Source of the DNA: Alphaproteobacteria bacterium CG11_big_fil_rev_8_21_14_0_20_44_7
Lineage (GTDB): Bacteria > Pseudomonadota > Alphaproteobacteria > Rickettsiales > 21-14-0-20-44-7
Direction of reading: 5' to 3'
Assembly (NCBI GenBank): GCA_002787615.1
Contig: PCXJ01000057.1
Coordinates: forward strand, 1-14,851
DNA length: 14,851 bases
The notes under the pieces are model-generated. The model saw nothing but the letters and a program-made list of their open reading frames with translations. It was not told the origin of the DNA and did not search any database. A program made the position numbers and the translations under genes. Shown here one piece after another: positions 7,243 through 13,714 of the stretch (position 1 is its first letter; each line of letters starts with the position of its first letter).

Positions 7243-7869
7243 ATGTCAGATGCACAAAATAGGATTGCCGAGAAAAATATTGAGTTGGTAACAAGCCTGC
7301 TGAATTCACAAACACGCTTTAACTTTACTGCCGAAGGCTCAACGATTCTCGCCCTGTATAATGAGGGTGATTGTGAATTGGCAGATGAAATTACGGCTAA
7401 GCTGAATTCTGCCTACAGAACTAGGTCATGGCATAGCAATAATATTGCCGTAATAAACGATGATGACATTGTGATTGAAGTCCCTAAAATTGAAGCCCTT
7501 CAGTTTTCACAAGCATTGGAGATGATGCTATTATTCTCTGAGATTATTGAGCAATATCAGGCGCTTGAAGCGGGAGTGCAAAAGCATTTTAATAAAAAAG
7601 TCCATTATTTTGGCGATTCAACTTTTGTCCTCGCTTATAGAAGCCCGCAAACAGCAGCTAAACTTGCTGATGCTTTTAATGATGCATTTCAGGAAACTAC
7701 CGAAAGAAACGGGGTTTTGACAATCGCAAACGGGCAAAATGTAAGATTTAATCTGGAATCGCTGAAAGATTTAGACGCAGAGCAAATTGCTAAAATATGC
7801 GATAAGGCAAAAACCAACGCGCTAACCGTAGCAGGTGAAAAACGTGAAGTAGCTGCCGTTAGTGCTTAA
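7243..7869 (+). CDS. hypothetical protein, 208 aa
   Basis: I do not recognise this protein. ATG 7243 follows AAAGAGG at a correct distance. It is soluble, acidic in its first half and without signal peptide, Cys or membrane segment. The first part (about 1-120) alternates helix-like and short strand-like stretches; IAVINDDDIVIEVPK near 68-82 looks like a beta hairpin. YFGDSTFVLAYRSPQTA near 122-138 begins a second portion ending in an Ala/Lys-rich helix. It lies 82 bases after the chemoreceptor and has its own promoter, so a functional link is only a guess. Its stop TAA abuts the metF stop on the other strand with no base between, leaving no room for a terminator. Confidence 0.8.
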   Translation: MSDAQNRIAEKNIELVTSLLNSQTRFNFTAEGSTILALYNEGDCELADEITAKLNSAYRTRSWHSNNIAVINDDDIVIEVPKIEALQFSQALEMMLLFSEIIEQYQALEAGVQKHFNKKVHYFGDSTFVLAYRSPQTAAKLADAFNDAFQETTERNGVLTIANGQNVRFNLESLKDLDAEQIAKICDKAKTNALTVAGEKREVAAVSA

Positions 7870-8727
7870 TTAGCTTTTCAAATAACCGCAGACTGCCTGC
7901 ACCAGCTCATAGCGATTGAGCGTATAAAAATGGAATTGCTCAACGCCGCCTTCCATCAGCTTATGGCATAATTCCGTTGTGGTGATGACCGAAATCATAT
8001 TGCGATATTGCGGATTTTCGTCCGCGCCCTCGTATAATTTCATCAGCCTTTCCGGAATTTTTGCACCACACATTTTGCTGAATTTGGTGGCTTGCGCAAA
8101 ATTGGCAATCGGCAAAATACCGGGGATTATCGGCACGCTTATACCGATTTTCCGCGCACGCTCCAGAAAGCGGAAATAATCATCGGCGTTGAAGAAAAAC
8201 TGTGTAATCACCCGTGTTGCGCCCGCATCCACTTTCTCTTTCAGGTGGATAAAATCATCCTCTGCGCTGATAGCTTCGGGATGTGATTCAGGATAACCCG
8301 CCACAGAAATTTCAAAATCCGCAATTTTTTTCAAGCCTTCTACCAAATCCGCAGCATATTTATAGCCCTCCGGATGCGGAATATAAGCCCCGCCTGCGTC
8401 CGGCATATCACCACGCAGCGCGACTATATGACGGATTCCGCTATCCCAATATTGCTGGGCAATTTCATCAATTTCGGCACGGCTGGCATTCACACAAGTT
8501 AAATGCGCTGCTGCTTTTAGCGAGGTTTCACTACCGATTCTCTTGACGGTTGCATGTGTACGCTCGCGCGTTGAGCCGCCCGCACCATAGGTTACGGAAA
8601 CAAATTCAGGATTGAGTGATTCCAGCTTGGTTATCGCTTCCCATAGCTTTTTTTCCATTTCATCGGATTTTGGCGGGAAGAATTCAAATGAGAATTTTGG
8701 AGATTTATTTGGCAAATTATCACCCAT
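7870..8727 (-). CDS. metF: 5,10-methylenetetrahydrofolate reductase
   Basis: Reduces 5,10-methylene-THF to 5-methyl-THF, the methyl donor for methionine synthase; a FAD-containing TIM barrel in the cytosol. The 285-residue protein has the N-terminal FSFEFFPPK with the catalytic Glu15 (E. coli Glu28), VSVTYGAGGSTRERT near 43-56, and VALRGDMP with Asp107 (E. coli Asp120), which contacts FAD. TQFFFNADDYFRF and GILPI are also family motifs. The length is normal for the short bacterial form. ATG 8727 is preceded by AGGAAA. It is the last gene of the minus-strand run, 25 bases after the zinc-ribbon gene. It works in the same cycle as AhcY but is not in one operon with ahcY. Confidence 0.97.
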   Translation of the reverse strand: MGDNLPNKSPKFSFEFFPPKSDEMEKKLWEAITKLESLNPEFVSVTYGAGGSTRERTHATVKRIGSETSLKAAAHLTCVNASRAEIDEIAQQYWDSGIRHIVALRGDMPDAGGAYIPHPEGYKYAADLVEGLKKIADFEISVAGYPESHPEAISAEDDFIHLKEKVDAGATRVITQFFFNADDYFRFLERARKIGISVPIIPGILPIANFAQATKFSKMCGAKIPERLMKLYEGADENPQYRNMISVITTTELCHKLMEGGVEQFHFYTLNRYELVQAVCGYLKS

Positions 8728-8752
8728 GCTAAAATTTTCCTATTTAATATAG

Positions 8753-9445
8753 CTATCTGGTTGATAGCTCAAATGGGTTGCCTATCTCAAGCGCGATATA
8801 CCTACCAAGCTTGCCCAAATCTTCCACAGTATTGGATTTATACTCAAATATCCCCCCAGCCGCAAGCACTCCACCATCGCCTTCGCTATCACCACTGGCA
8901 ATTTCCGAACGCAAAAGCGGCTGCATATCAGCATCAAGCAGACTGATTCTACGCGCCGGAAGCTCGCGCTTGGATTTGGAGTTATTTTTAATTCGCCAAT
9001 CAATAGAATAAATCATCTTTTCCTCAGATTCATGAGGCGCAAGCATCTGCACATCATCAATCATAACGCCCGCCGTGTTATATTGACCTATCAAATCATA
9101 AAATTTAGTTTGCCCGATAATATCTTTGCTCAGCATCACAAAAGTGATGATATTCACGAATAATAAAACCGCCGCCGCAATTTTCAAAAACTTAGGAGCA
9201 TGTTTTTTCTCATAAACCACCGGCAATGCAGGCTCTTCTTTGCGCGCTTTTTGCTGGGCAGCCTTGCGCAAATTCTCCGCCTGCTCCTTCTTCACATCTG
9301 CTTCCAGCTTGGCTTGTTCCGGCGCGGCAGGTTCTTGATGCCAGATATGTGAGCATTTCCCGCAACGCACTTTACGCCCTTTATCGCCTAGCTTTGCCGG
9401 GTCAATCAGGAATTTCGTTTTACATTCGGGACATTCTAGATGCAT
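8753..9445 (-). CDS. zinc-ribbon (MJ0042-type) membrane protein, DUF3426-like
   Basis: The N-terminus MHLECPECKTKFLIDPAKLG continues to RCGKC, giving the zinc ribbon ligands Cys5, Cys8, Cys28 and Cys31 of the MJ0042/zinc_ribbon family. A charged Lys/Glu/Ala-rich linker (about 40-82) leads to one transmembrane helix (FLKIAAAVLLFVNIITFVML, about 86-105). The C-terminal 120 residues resemble the DUF3426 periplasmic beta-sandwich. The expected topology is zinc ribbon in the cytoplasm and C-terminal domain outside. Such proteins are common in alpha- and betaproteobacteria; their role is not established. In alphaproteobacteria I recall them often near ftsE; here the neighbours are an ABC ATPase upstream (30 bases) and metF downstream. 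The ribosome site is weak (ACGGAT). Confidence 0.88.
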   Translation of the reverse strand: MHLECPECKTKFLIDPAKLGDKGRKVRCGKCSHIWHQEPAAPEQAKLEADVKKEQAENLRKAAQQKARKEEPALPVVYEKKHAPKFLKIAAAVLLFVNIITFVMLSKDIIGQTKFYDLIGQYNTAGVMIDDVQMLAPHESEEKMIYSIDWRIKNNSKSKRELPARRISLLDADMQPLLRSEIASGDSEGDGGVLAAGGIFEYKSNTVEDLGKLGRYIALEIGNPFELSTR

Positions 9446-9475
9446 ATCCGTAGCTTACTCTATTTAAAAAATATC

Positions 9476-10402
9476 TCAAGCAGCTTTGGTTAGCTGGAGG
9501 AAAATATCCTCAAGCTTTGTGTCCTGCGTGACTAAATCTGTGATTTTTAAGCCCGAATCATGGATATCTTTGAGGATATCACAAATCTCAATTTCTTCGG
9601 GGTTATAGCGAATCTCAACCGTATTATCGTCCGGCATAACCGGATTATAACTTTTCAACGAAGGTGGAACTTTTTCAGGATTTTTCTGAGTATGAATCAC
9701 AATCCGCTTGTTATTCAGCTTTTTTAATAAGGTTTTCTTCTTATCATGCGCAACAATTTTGCCATGATTTATAATCGCAATTTCATCGCATAATTGCTCT
9801 GCCTCTTCGAGATAATGCGTGGTCAAAACAATTGTTGTGCCTTGCTTATTGAGTTTTTTTGCATATTCCCATAATGACTGACGTAACTCAATATCCACCC
9901 CCGCAGTCGGCTCATCGAGAATCAACACTTCCGGATTATGCACTAAAGCCTTACCGATTAGCAATCTGCGCCGCATTCCGCCTGAAAGCCTGCGGGAACT
10001 TGTATGTTTTTTGTCTTCCAGCGATAACGCCTTTATAATTTCATCGGTTTTTCTTTGCGATTTTGGAATACCATAATATCCGGCATGAAATTCCAGTGCT
10101 TCACGGACTGTGAAAAATGGATCAAGAATCAATTCCTGCGGGACAACACCGAGGTGATATTTGGCTTTGCGCAAATCTTTGTCTATGTCAATTCCGCATA
10201 CTTCCACCTTGCCGGAGGTTTTATTAACCAGTCCGGCGATAATATTTATCAGCGTGGATTTCCCCGCACCATTAGGCCCTAATAGACCAAAAAAGCTGCC
10301 TTTGGGAATCTCCAGCGAAACATCATCAAGTGCAACTTTTTCCGCGCCTTTGCGTGGTTCATAGATTTTCGTCAGGTTTTTTATTGTAATTGCAGGAGGC
10401 AT
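9476..10402 (-). CDS. ABC transporter ATP-binding protein (ABC-2/drug-export type)
   Basis: Motor ATPase of an ABC exporter. The 308 residues contain Walker A GPNGAGKST (42-50), Q-loop Gln89, signature LSGGM (139-143), Walker B VLILDEP (159-165) with catalytic Glu164, a D-loop (AGVD) and switch His196 (LTTHYLEEAEQ). The sequence around LSGGMRRRLLIGKALVHNP and the roughly 90-residue C-terminal extension fit the CcmA/NodI/YadG-like group that pairs with ABC-2 permeases. No permease gene occurs in this window; the neighbours are infC (12 bases upstream) and the zinc-ribbon protein, so this is an orphan ATPase here and the substrate is unknown. The ATG has no clear Shine-Dalgarno; a TATGAC hexamer ends six bases before it. 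Confidence 0.94.
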   Translation of the reverse strand: MPPAITIKNLTKIYEPRKGAEKVALDDVSLEIPKGSFFGLLGPNGAGKSTLINIIAGLVNKTSGKVEVCGIDIDKDLRKAKYHLGVVPQELILDPFFTVREALEFHAGYYGIPKSQRKTDEIIKALSLEDKKHTSSRRLSGGMRRRLLIGKALVHNPEVLILDEPTAGVDIELRQSLWEYAKKLNKQGTTIVLTTHYLEEAEQLCDEIAIINHGKIVAHDKKKTLLKKLNNKRIVIHTQKNPEKVPPSLKSYNPVMPDDNTVEIRYNPEEIEICDILKDIHDSGLKITDLVTQDTKLEDIFLQLTKAA

Positions 10403-10408
10403 TTGCCA

Positions 10409-10437
10409 GTCATATCACTTCGCAAGAATCGGGGCAA
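10409..10437 (-). promoter_or_regulatory. candidate promoter, ABC ATPase gene
   Basis: On the minus strand TTGCCC (10437-10432), a 17-base spacer and TATGAC (10414-10409) end six bases before the ATG. The hexamer and its distance are the same as those at purB. Each box matches only four of six consensus positions, and read-through from infC is a simpler source of transcript. Confidence 0.22.
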
Positions 10438-10957
10438 GTACCATAAACATCTGCCGCCCTTCTAGCTTAGGATGGACTTCCAGCTTTGCCTGCTCTTTGA
10501 ACATATCGAAGATTTTATCAAGCAATTCACGCCCCAAATTCATATGCGCCATTTCCCGTCCGCGAAAACGCAGGGAAACCCGCACTTTATCTCCGCCTTC
10601 TAGGAATTTGGCCATTGCTTTGGTTTTAACTTCCAAATCATGTGTATCAATGTTCGGGCGCACTTTGATTTCCTTAACCGTCACAACTTTTTGTTTTTTC
10701 TTGGCTTCGGCTTTTTTCTTTTGCGCCTCATATTTAAATTTGCCGTAATCCATCACCTTGCACACAGGTGGGCTTGCATTTGGCGACACTTCAACCAAAT
10801 CTAATCCGGCTTCTTCAGCATGTTTTATACCTTCATTTACGGTCAACACGCCGAGCATTTCTCCATTCGCACCGACCACGCGCACCTTATCGGCACGAAT
10901 TTGTCGGTTTATTCGGGCAAGTTCTTCTTTTTGCCTTGGTGGTCTTGGTTTAGCGAT
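10415..10957 (-). CDS. infC: translation initiation factor IF-3, AUC start codon
   Basis: IF-3 binds the 30S subunit, keeps it apart from 50S and rejects non-standard start codons. The reading frame shows the N-domain motifs RINRQIRADKVRVVG and DLVEVSPNASPPVCKVMDYGKF, a Lys-rich linker, and the C-domain KEIKVRPNIDTHDLEVK with FRGREM. The first canonical codon is GTG at 10885, which would remove the conserved N-terminal strand. Between it and the in-frame TAA upstream there is no ATG, GTG or TTG. ATC at 10957-10955 lies four bases after a perfect AGGAGG (10967-10962) and gives 180 residues, the same length as E. coli IF-3. E. coli infC uses AUU, which IF-3 itself represses; the same autoregulation is inferred. 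rpmI and rplT do not follow. Confidence 0.95.
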   Translation of the reverse strand: MAKPRPPRQKEELARINRQIRADKVRVVGANGEMLGVLTVNEGIKHAEEAGLDLVEVSPNASPPVCKVMDYGKFKYEAQKKKAEAKKKQKVVTVKEIKVRPNIDTHDLEVKTKAMAKFLEGGDKVRVSLRFRGREMAHMNLGRELLDKIFDMFKEQAKLEVHPKLEGRQMFMVLAPILAK

Positions 10958-10961
10958 AAAT

Positions 10962-10967
10962 CCTCCT
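10962..10967 (-). promoter_or_regulatory. perfect Shine-Dalgarno deciding the infC AUC start
   Basis: AGGAGG on the minus strand, four bases before ATC 10957-10955. It is the strongest ribosome site in the window and overlaps the TAG stop of a 44-codon upstream reading frame. It argues for AUC rather than the downstream GTG. Confidence 0.85.
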
Positions 10968-10980
10968 AAATGGTTGAAAT

Positions 10981-10986
10981 ATTATA
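10981..10986 (-). promoter_or_regulatory. candidate -10 element for infC
   Basis: A perfect TATAAT on the minus strand, 23 bases before the AUC start; transcription would begin near 10974 and leave a 17-base leader with the ribosome site. No good -35 is seen at 17 bases, so this is tentative. Confidence 0.35.
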
Positions 10987-11014
10987 ATATACATAGAAAA
11001 TTAAGAAATGGTTA

Positions 11015-11038
11015 TCAGCCAACTGTTTAGCTGGTTGA
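11015..11038 (-). other. hairpin in the infC leader
   Basis: Read on the minus strand, 24 bases form a ten-step stem closed by an AAAC loop, with one A-C mismatch and one G-U pair (core CCAGCU with AGUUGG). It lies about 60 bases before the infC start. The sequence after it is U-containing but not a clean U tract, so it is a weak terminator/attenuator candidate rather than a definite one. Confidence 0.4.
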
Positions 11039-11072
11039 ATGTTGTTTCTGTTTGAAGTTGGAAACGGCAAAT

Positions 11073-11121
11073 ATGTATGTGCTGAATTTAGCTCCAGCAT
11101 AGTGAATTATAAAACATACAT
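11073..11121. repeat. nested inverted repeats in the infC leader
   Basis: Outer eight-base arms ATGTATGT (11073-11080) and ACATACAT (11114-11121) are perfect reverse complements. Inside them TGCTG (11080-11084) pairs with CAGCA (11095-11099). Together with the hairpin at 11015-11038 this makes the 269-base gap between infC and the 106-residue gene likely to be structured when transcribed. No known riboswitch class was recognised, and the rest of the gap (11122-11226) shows nothing distinct. Confidence 0.4.
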
Positions 11122-11226
11122 TATTTTAGCTTTGTTAGACATGAGCGGTTTATAGCGCATTTTTGGATTTGCGTAAAGCGAAAACTAGGTTCTGGCAAAA
11201 TTCGGTATTGGAGAGCAATTAACCTG

Positions 11227-11547
11227 TTACCTAGATATTCCAGTTTCTACCTGCGATGAAGGCGAAACTTGATAAACAGGCTCATTCTCGGCATTGGCAA
11301 ACCTCTGCGCGATTTCATGAATAGCTTCCCTGTCCTTGGCGCTGATTTCTTGCTCGATACCGCGAATACCAATTTCTCCGGCAAGCTTCTGCCTTTCCTG
11401 ATAGTTTAGCGCACTTACATCGCTGATAGTTCTTTCACCAGTTAGTTTATTGATGCTATCAACCACTTCCCGCGCGGTTGAATAATCGTCCAGCAAGGCT
11501 TCAATTGCCGCCTTGGCATATACCATCTCATTACCCGACATATCCAT
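11227..11547 (-). CDS. hypothetical protein, 106 aa
   Basis: I do not recognise this protein. It is soluble, acidic and apparently all helical, without Cys, Trp, signal peptide or membrane segment; the N-terminal half has ALLDDYSTAREVVDSINKL and the C-terminal half repeated Glu/Ala helices. Two starts are possible: ATG 11547 and ATG 11541, the second having GGGA at a better distance. It lies between thrS and infC in the same direction with large gaps (219 bases to thrS, 269 bases to the infC start), so it probably has its own transcription signals. Coding is supported only by composition and the ribosome site. Confidence 0.6.
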   Translation of the reverse strand: MDMSGNEMVYAKAAIEALLDDYSTAREVVDSINKLTGERTISDVSALNYQERQKLAGEIGIRGIEQEISAKDREAIHEIAQRFANAENEPVYQVSPSSQVETGISR

Positions 11548-11570
11548 TTCCCATTGTTATCTCATTACCC
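11525..11570. repeat. 12-base direct repeat around the start of the 106-residue gene
   Basis: ATCTCATTACCC occurs at 11525-11536 and again at 11559-11570, 34 bases apart; on the minus strand it reads GGGTAATGAGAT. One copy lies in the leader and one in codons 4-8 of the 106-residue gene. It may be a small local duplication or a binding-site pair; nothing decides between them. Confidence 0.4.
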
Positions 11571-11614
11571 AAATAGGAGGATATGACAAAATCGTTAGAA
11601 AATTATTAAGGCGC

Positions 11615-11626
11615 GGGAATATTCCC
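11615..11626. repeat. perfect 12-base palindrome between thrS and the 106-residue gene
   Basis: GGGAATATTCCC is fully self-complementary. It lies about 68 bases upstream of the 106-residue gene start and 20 bases from the REP-like element. It could be an operator for the small gene; no promoter was identified beside it. Confidence 0.35.
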
Positions 11627-11646
11627 TAATATTAGCAATAAAATCT

Positions 11647-11734
11647 GTCATTCCCTGAATTTGCCTAGCAAATTCTAGGGGAATCTAGGGCGAGGCTGGA
11701 TTGCCCTAGAATGCTCACGCATTCAGGCAATGAC
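11647..11734. repeat. REP-like palindromic element with two hairpins
   Basis: An 88-base unit framed by GTCATT (11647-11652) and its reverse complement AATGAC (11729-11734). Inside are two stem-loops. The first pairs GAATTTGC (11657-11664) with GCAAATTC (11668-11675) around a three-base loop, extended by ATTCCC and GGGAAT. The second pairs GAATGC (11709-11714) with GCATTC (11719-11724) around TCAC, extended by ATTGCC (11700-11705) and GGCAAT (11726-11731). The design, GTCATTCCC...GGAATC...GGATT...AATGAC, is like the dispersed palindromic repeats common in proteobacterial genomes. It follows the thrS stop by about 32 bases and could also stop thrS transcription. Only one copy occurs in this window. 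Confidence 0.75.
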
Positions 11735-11766
11735 GAGCTAAGATGAGCTGGGAAAGCATTGTTTGT

Positions 11767-13707
11767 TTAGACAGGATTATTTTTTGAGGATTGCGAAATA
11801 CTTTCCAAAAACGCATCCAGCCCCACAAATTCTTGTTTCGGGCTGCCTAGGCGGCGGATGGCGAGTTTGCGCTCTTCCACTTCGCGCTTGCCGATGGCGG
11901 CAATTATCGGGGTTCTCGCCTCAGAATGCTCTTTTATTTTTTGTGAGATATTCTCATCGCGAATATCCAGTTCAACCCGCATCCCAAGCGCTTGCATTTT
12001 CACAAAAACCTCGCGCGCATAATCATCTGCTTCGGGGGTGATTGTGGTTATTGCCACTTGCACCGGTGAAAGCCAAAGCGGAAAATCTCCGGCATAATGC
12101 TCAATCAAAATGCCGATAAATCGTTCAAAACTGCCCAAAATTGCGCGATGAAGCATGACAGGACGGTGCTTTGCGCCATCCTTGCCGACATAATTTGCAT
12201 CCAAGCGCTCCGGCAGCACAAAATCCACCTGAATTGTTCCGCATTGCCAATCACGCCCTAGCGAGTCCTTGATAACAAATTCCAGCTTAGGGCCATAAAA
12301 CGCACCTTCACCCGGGTTTAGCGTATATTCCAAACCTGTAGCATCTACGGCATCTATCAACGCTTTTTCCGCCCTATCCCATGTTGCATCATCCCCTGCC
12401 CGCACTTCCGGCCTATCGGAGAATTTCACAATCACATCTTCAAATCCGATTTCTTTATAAACTTCCAGCAGCAGCTTGCAGAATGCAGTCACTTCCTCGG
12501 TGATTTGCTCTTCCATACAAAAAATATGCGCGTCATCCTGCGTAAAACCGCGCACCCGCATAATCCCATGCAACGCACCAGATGGCTCATTGCGGTGGCA
12601 AGAACCAAATTCCGCCATACGAATCGGCAATTCCTTGTAGCTGGTCAGTTTTTTGTTGAAAATCTGCACATGGCAAGGGCAGTTCATCGGCTTTACCGCT
12701 AATGTCCGCTCCTCGGATTCCGCCGTAAACATTGCCTCGCGGAATTTTTCCCAATGCCCCGATTTTTCCCACAGCACACGGTCAACCAGCATCGGTGTTT
12801 TAACTTCCACATATCCGTGATTGCTCAATTTACCACGAATGTAATTTTCCAGTGTGCGATATAATGTCCAGCCCTTCGGATGCCAGAAAACCTGTCCGGT
12901 TGCCTCCTCCTGAATATGGAACAAATCAAGCGCAGTCGCTAATTTGCGGTGGTCGCGCTTTTCTGCTTCCTCTACCATATGCAAATAAGCATCAAGCTGT
13001 TTTTTATCGGCAAAACTCACCCCGTAAATGCGCTGCAGTTGCTTGTTTTTTGCATCACCGCGCCAATATGCACCGCTAACTTTGGTTAGTTTGAACGCAG
13101 GTGAAATATGCTTGAGTGACGGCACATGCGGCCCACGGCATAAATCAATGAATGCACCATCCTTCTCATTTCCGCCTTCGCCTTGGCGATAAAGGGAAAT
13201 TTCATCAGTTCCGGCATCACGGATAATTTCAGCTTTGTAGTTCTCGCCGCGCCCTTCAAACATTTTGATAGCATCGGCAGATTTCCAAATCTCGCGCTGA
13301 ATTTTGGCCTCACTTGCCATGATTTCCTGCATTTTAGCTTCAATCTTCGGCAAATCCTCGGTGGAAATATGAGGAGAATCCAGTTCAACATCATAATAAA
13401 AGCCATTATCAATTGTAGGGCCAATCGCCAGCTTGGCTGAAGGCCAGAGAAGCTTCACCGCGCGCGCCAAAACTTGCGCCGTGGTGGTGTGGCGCATGAT
13501 TTCCAAACCTTCTTCTTGCTTGACGGTCAGAATCGCAACATTATCATCATCAGCCAATTTCTCGGACAAATCGCGCTGCTCGCCGTTCACCTTCATCGCC
13601 AGCGCGGCTTTTGCTAGCCCTGCACCAATGCTTTCTGCCAGCTCAAACCCTGTTGGCTGATGGTCAAACTCTTTTTTCGAGCCGTCTGGAAGTATAATAT
13701 TTATCAT
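11767..13707 (-). CDS. thrS: threonine--tRNA ligase
   Basis: Charges tRNA-Thr. From ATG 13707 the protein has 646 residues: a TGS domain (1-62), the N2 editing domain (about 65-225), the class II core (about 250-540) and the anticodon-binding domain (about 545-640). The zinc ligands Cys343 (MNCPCHVQIF), His394 (DDAHIFC) and His520 (VMLHRAILGS) are present, and motif 2 RNEPSGALHG and motif 3 follow. In the editing site D-x-C-R-G-P-H is kept (Asp188, Cys190, His194), but the usual HxxxH reads HTTTAQV: His73 stays and the second His is missing, with one residue inserted. A longer start (13755) adds 16 residues outside the family; 13713 adds two. There is no Shine-Dalgarno, and TTGACA-17-AATAAA ends seven bases before ATG 13707. 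Confidence 0.96.
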   Translation of the reverse strand: MINIILPDGSKKEFDHQPTGFELAESIGAGLAKAALAMKVNGEQRDLSEKLADDDNVAILTVKQEEGLEIMRHTTTAQVLARAVKLLWPSAKLAIGPTIDNGFYYDVELDSPHISTEDLPKIEAKMQEIMASEAKIQREIWKSADAIKMFEGRGENYKAEIIRDAGTDEISLYRQGEGGNEKDGAFIDLCRGPHVPSLKHISPAFKLTKVSGAYWRGDAKNKQLQRIYGVSFADKKQLDAYLHMVEEAEKRDHRKLATALDLFHIQEEATGQVFWHPKGWTLYRTLENYIRGKLSNHGYVEVKTPMLVDRVLWEKSGHWEKFREAMFTAESEERTLAVKPMNCPCHVQIFNKKLTSYKELPIRMAEFGSCHRNEPSGALHGIMRVRGFTQDDAHIFCMEEQITEEVTAFCKLLLEVYKEIGFEDVIVKFSDRPEVRAGDDATWDRAEKALIDAVDATGLEYTLNPGEGAFYGPKLEFVIKDSLGRDWQCGTIQVDFVLPERLDANYVGKDGAKHRPVMLHRAILGSFERFIGILIEHYAGDFPLWLSPVQVAITTITPEADDYAREVFVKMQALGMRVELDIRDENISQKIKEHSEARTPIIAAIGKREVEERKLAIRRLGSPKQEFVGLDAFLESISQSSKNNPV

Positions 13708-13714
13708 AACCATG

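Noticed and set aside
11575..11609. AGGAGG followed by an eight-codon frame on the plus strand (ATG 11583)
   Set aside because: The spacing of two bases is too short for initiation, and the sequence lies in the leader of a minus-strand gene.
11763..12041. Plus-strand frame antisense to the 3' end of thrS
   Set aside because: It is opposite the conserved ThrRS anticodon-binding domain and has no family features.
13086..13424. Minus-strand frame of 112 residues within thrS
   Set aside because: It is an out-of-frame reading of the ThrRS editing domain and breaks all of its motifs.
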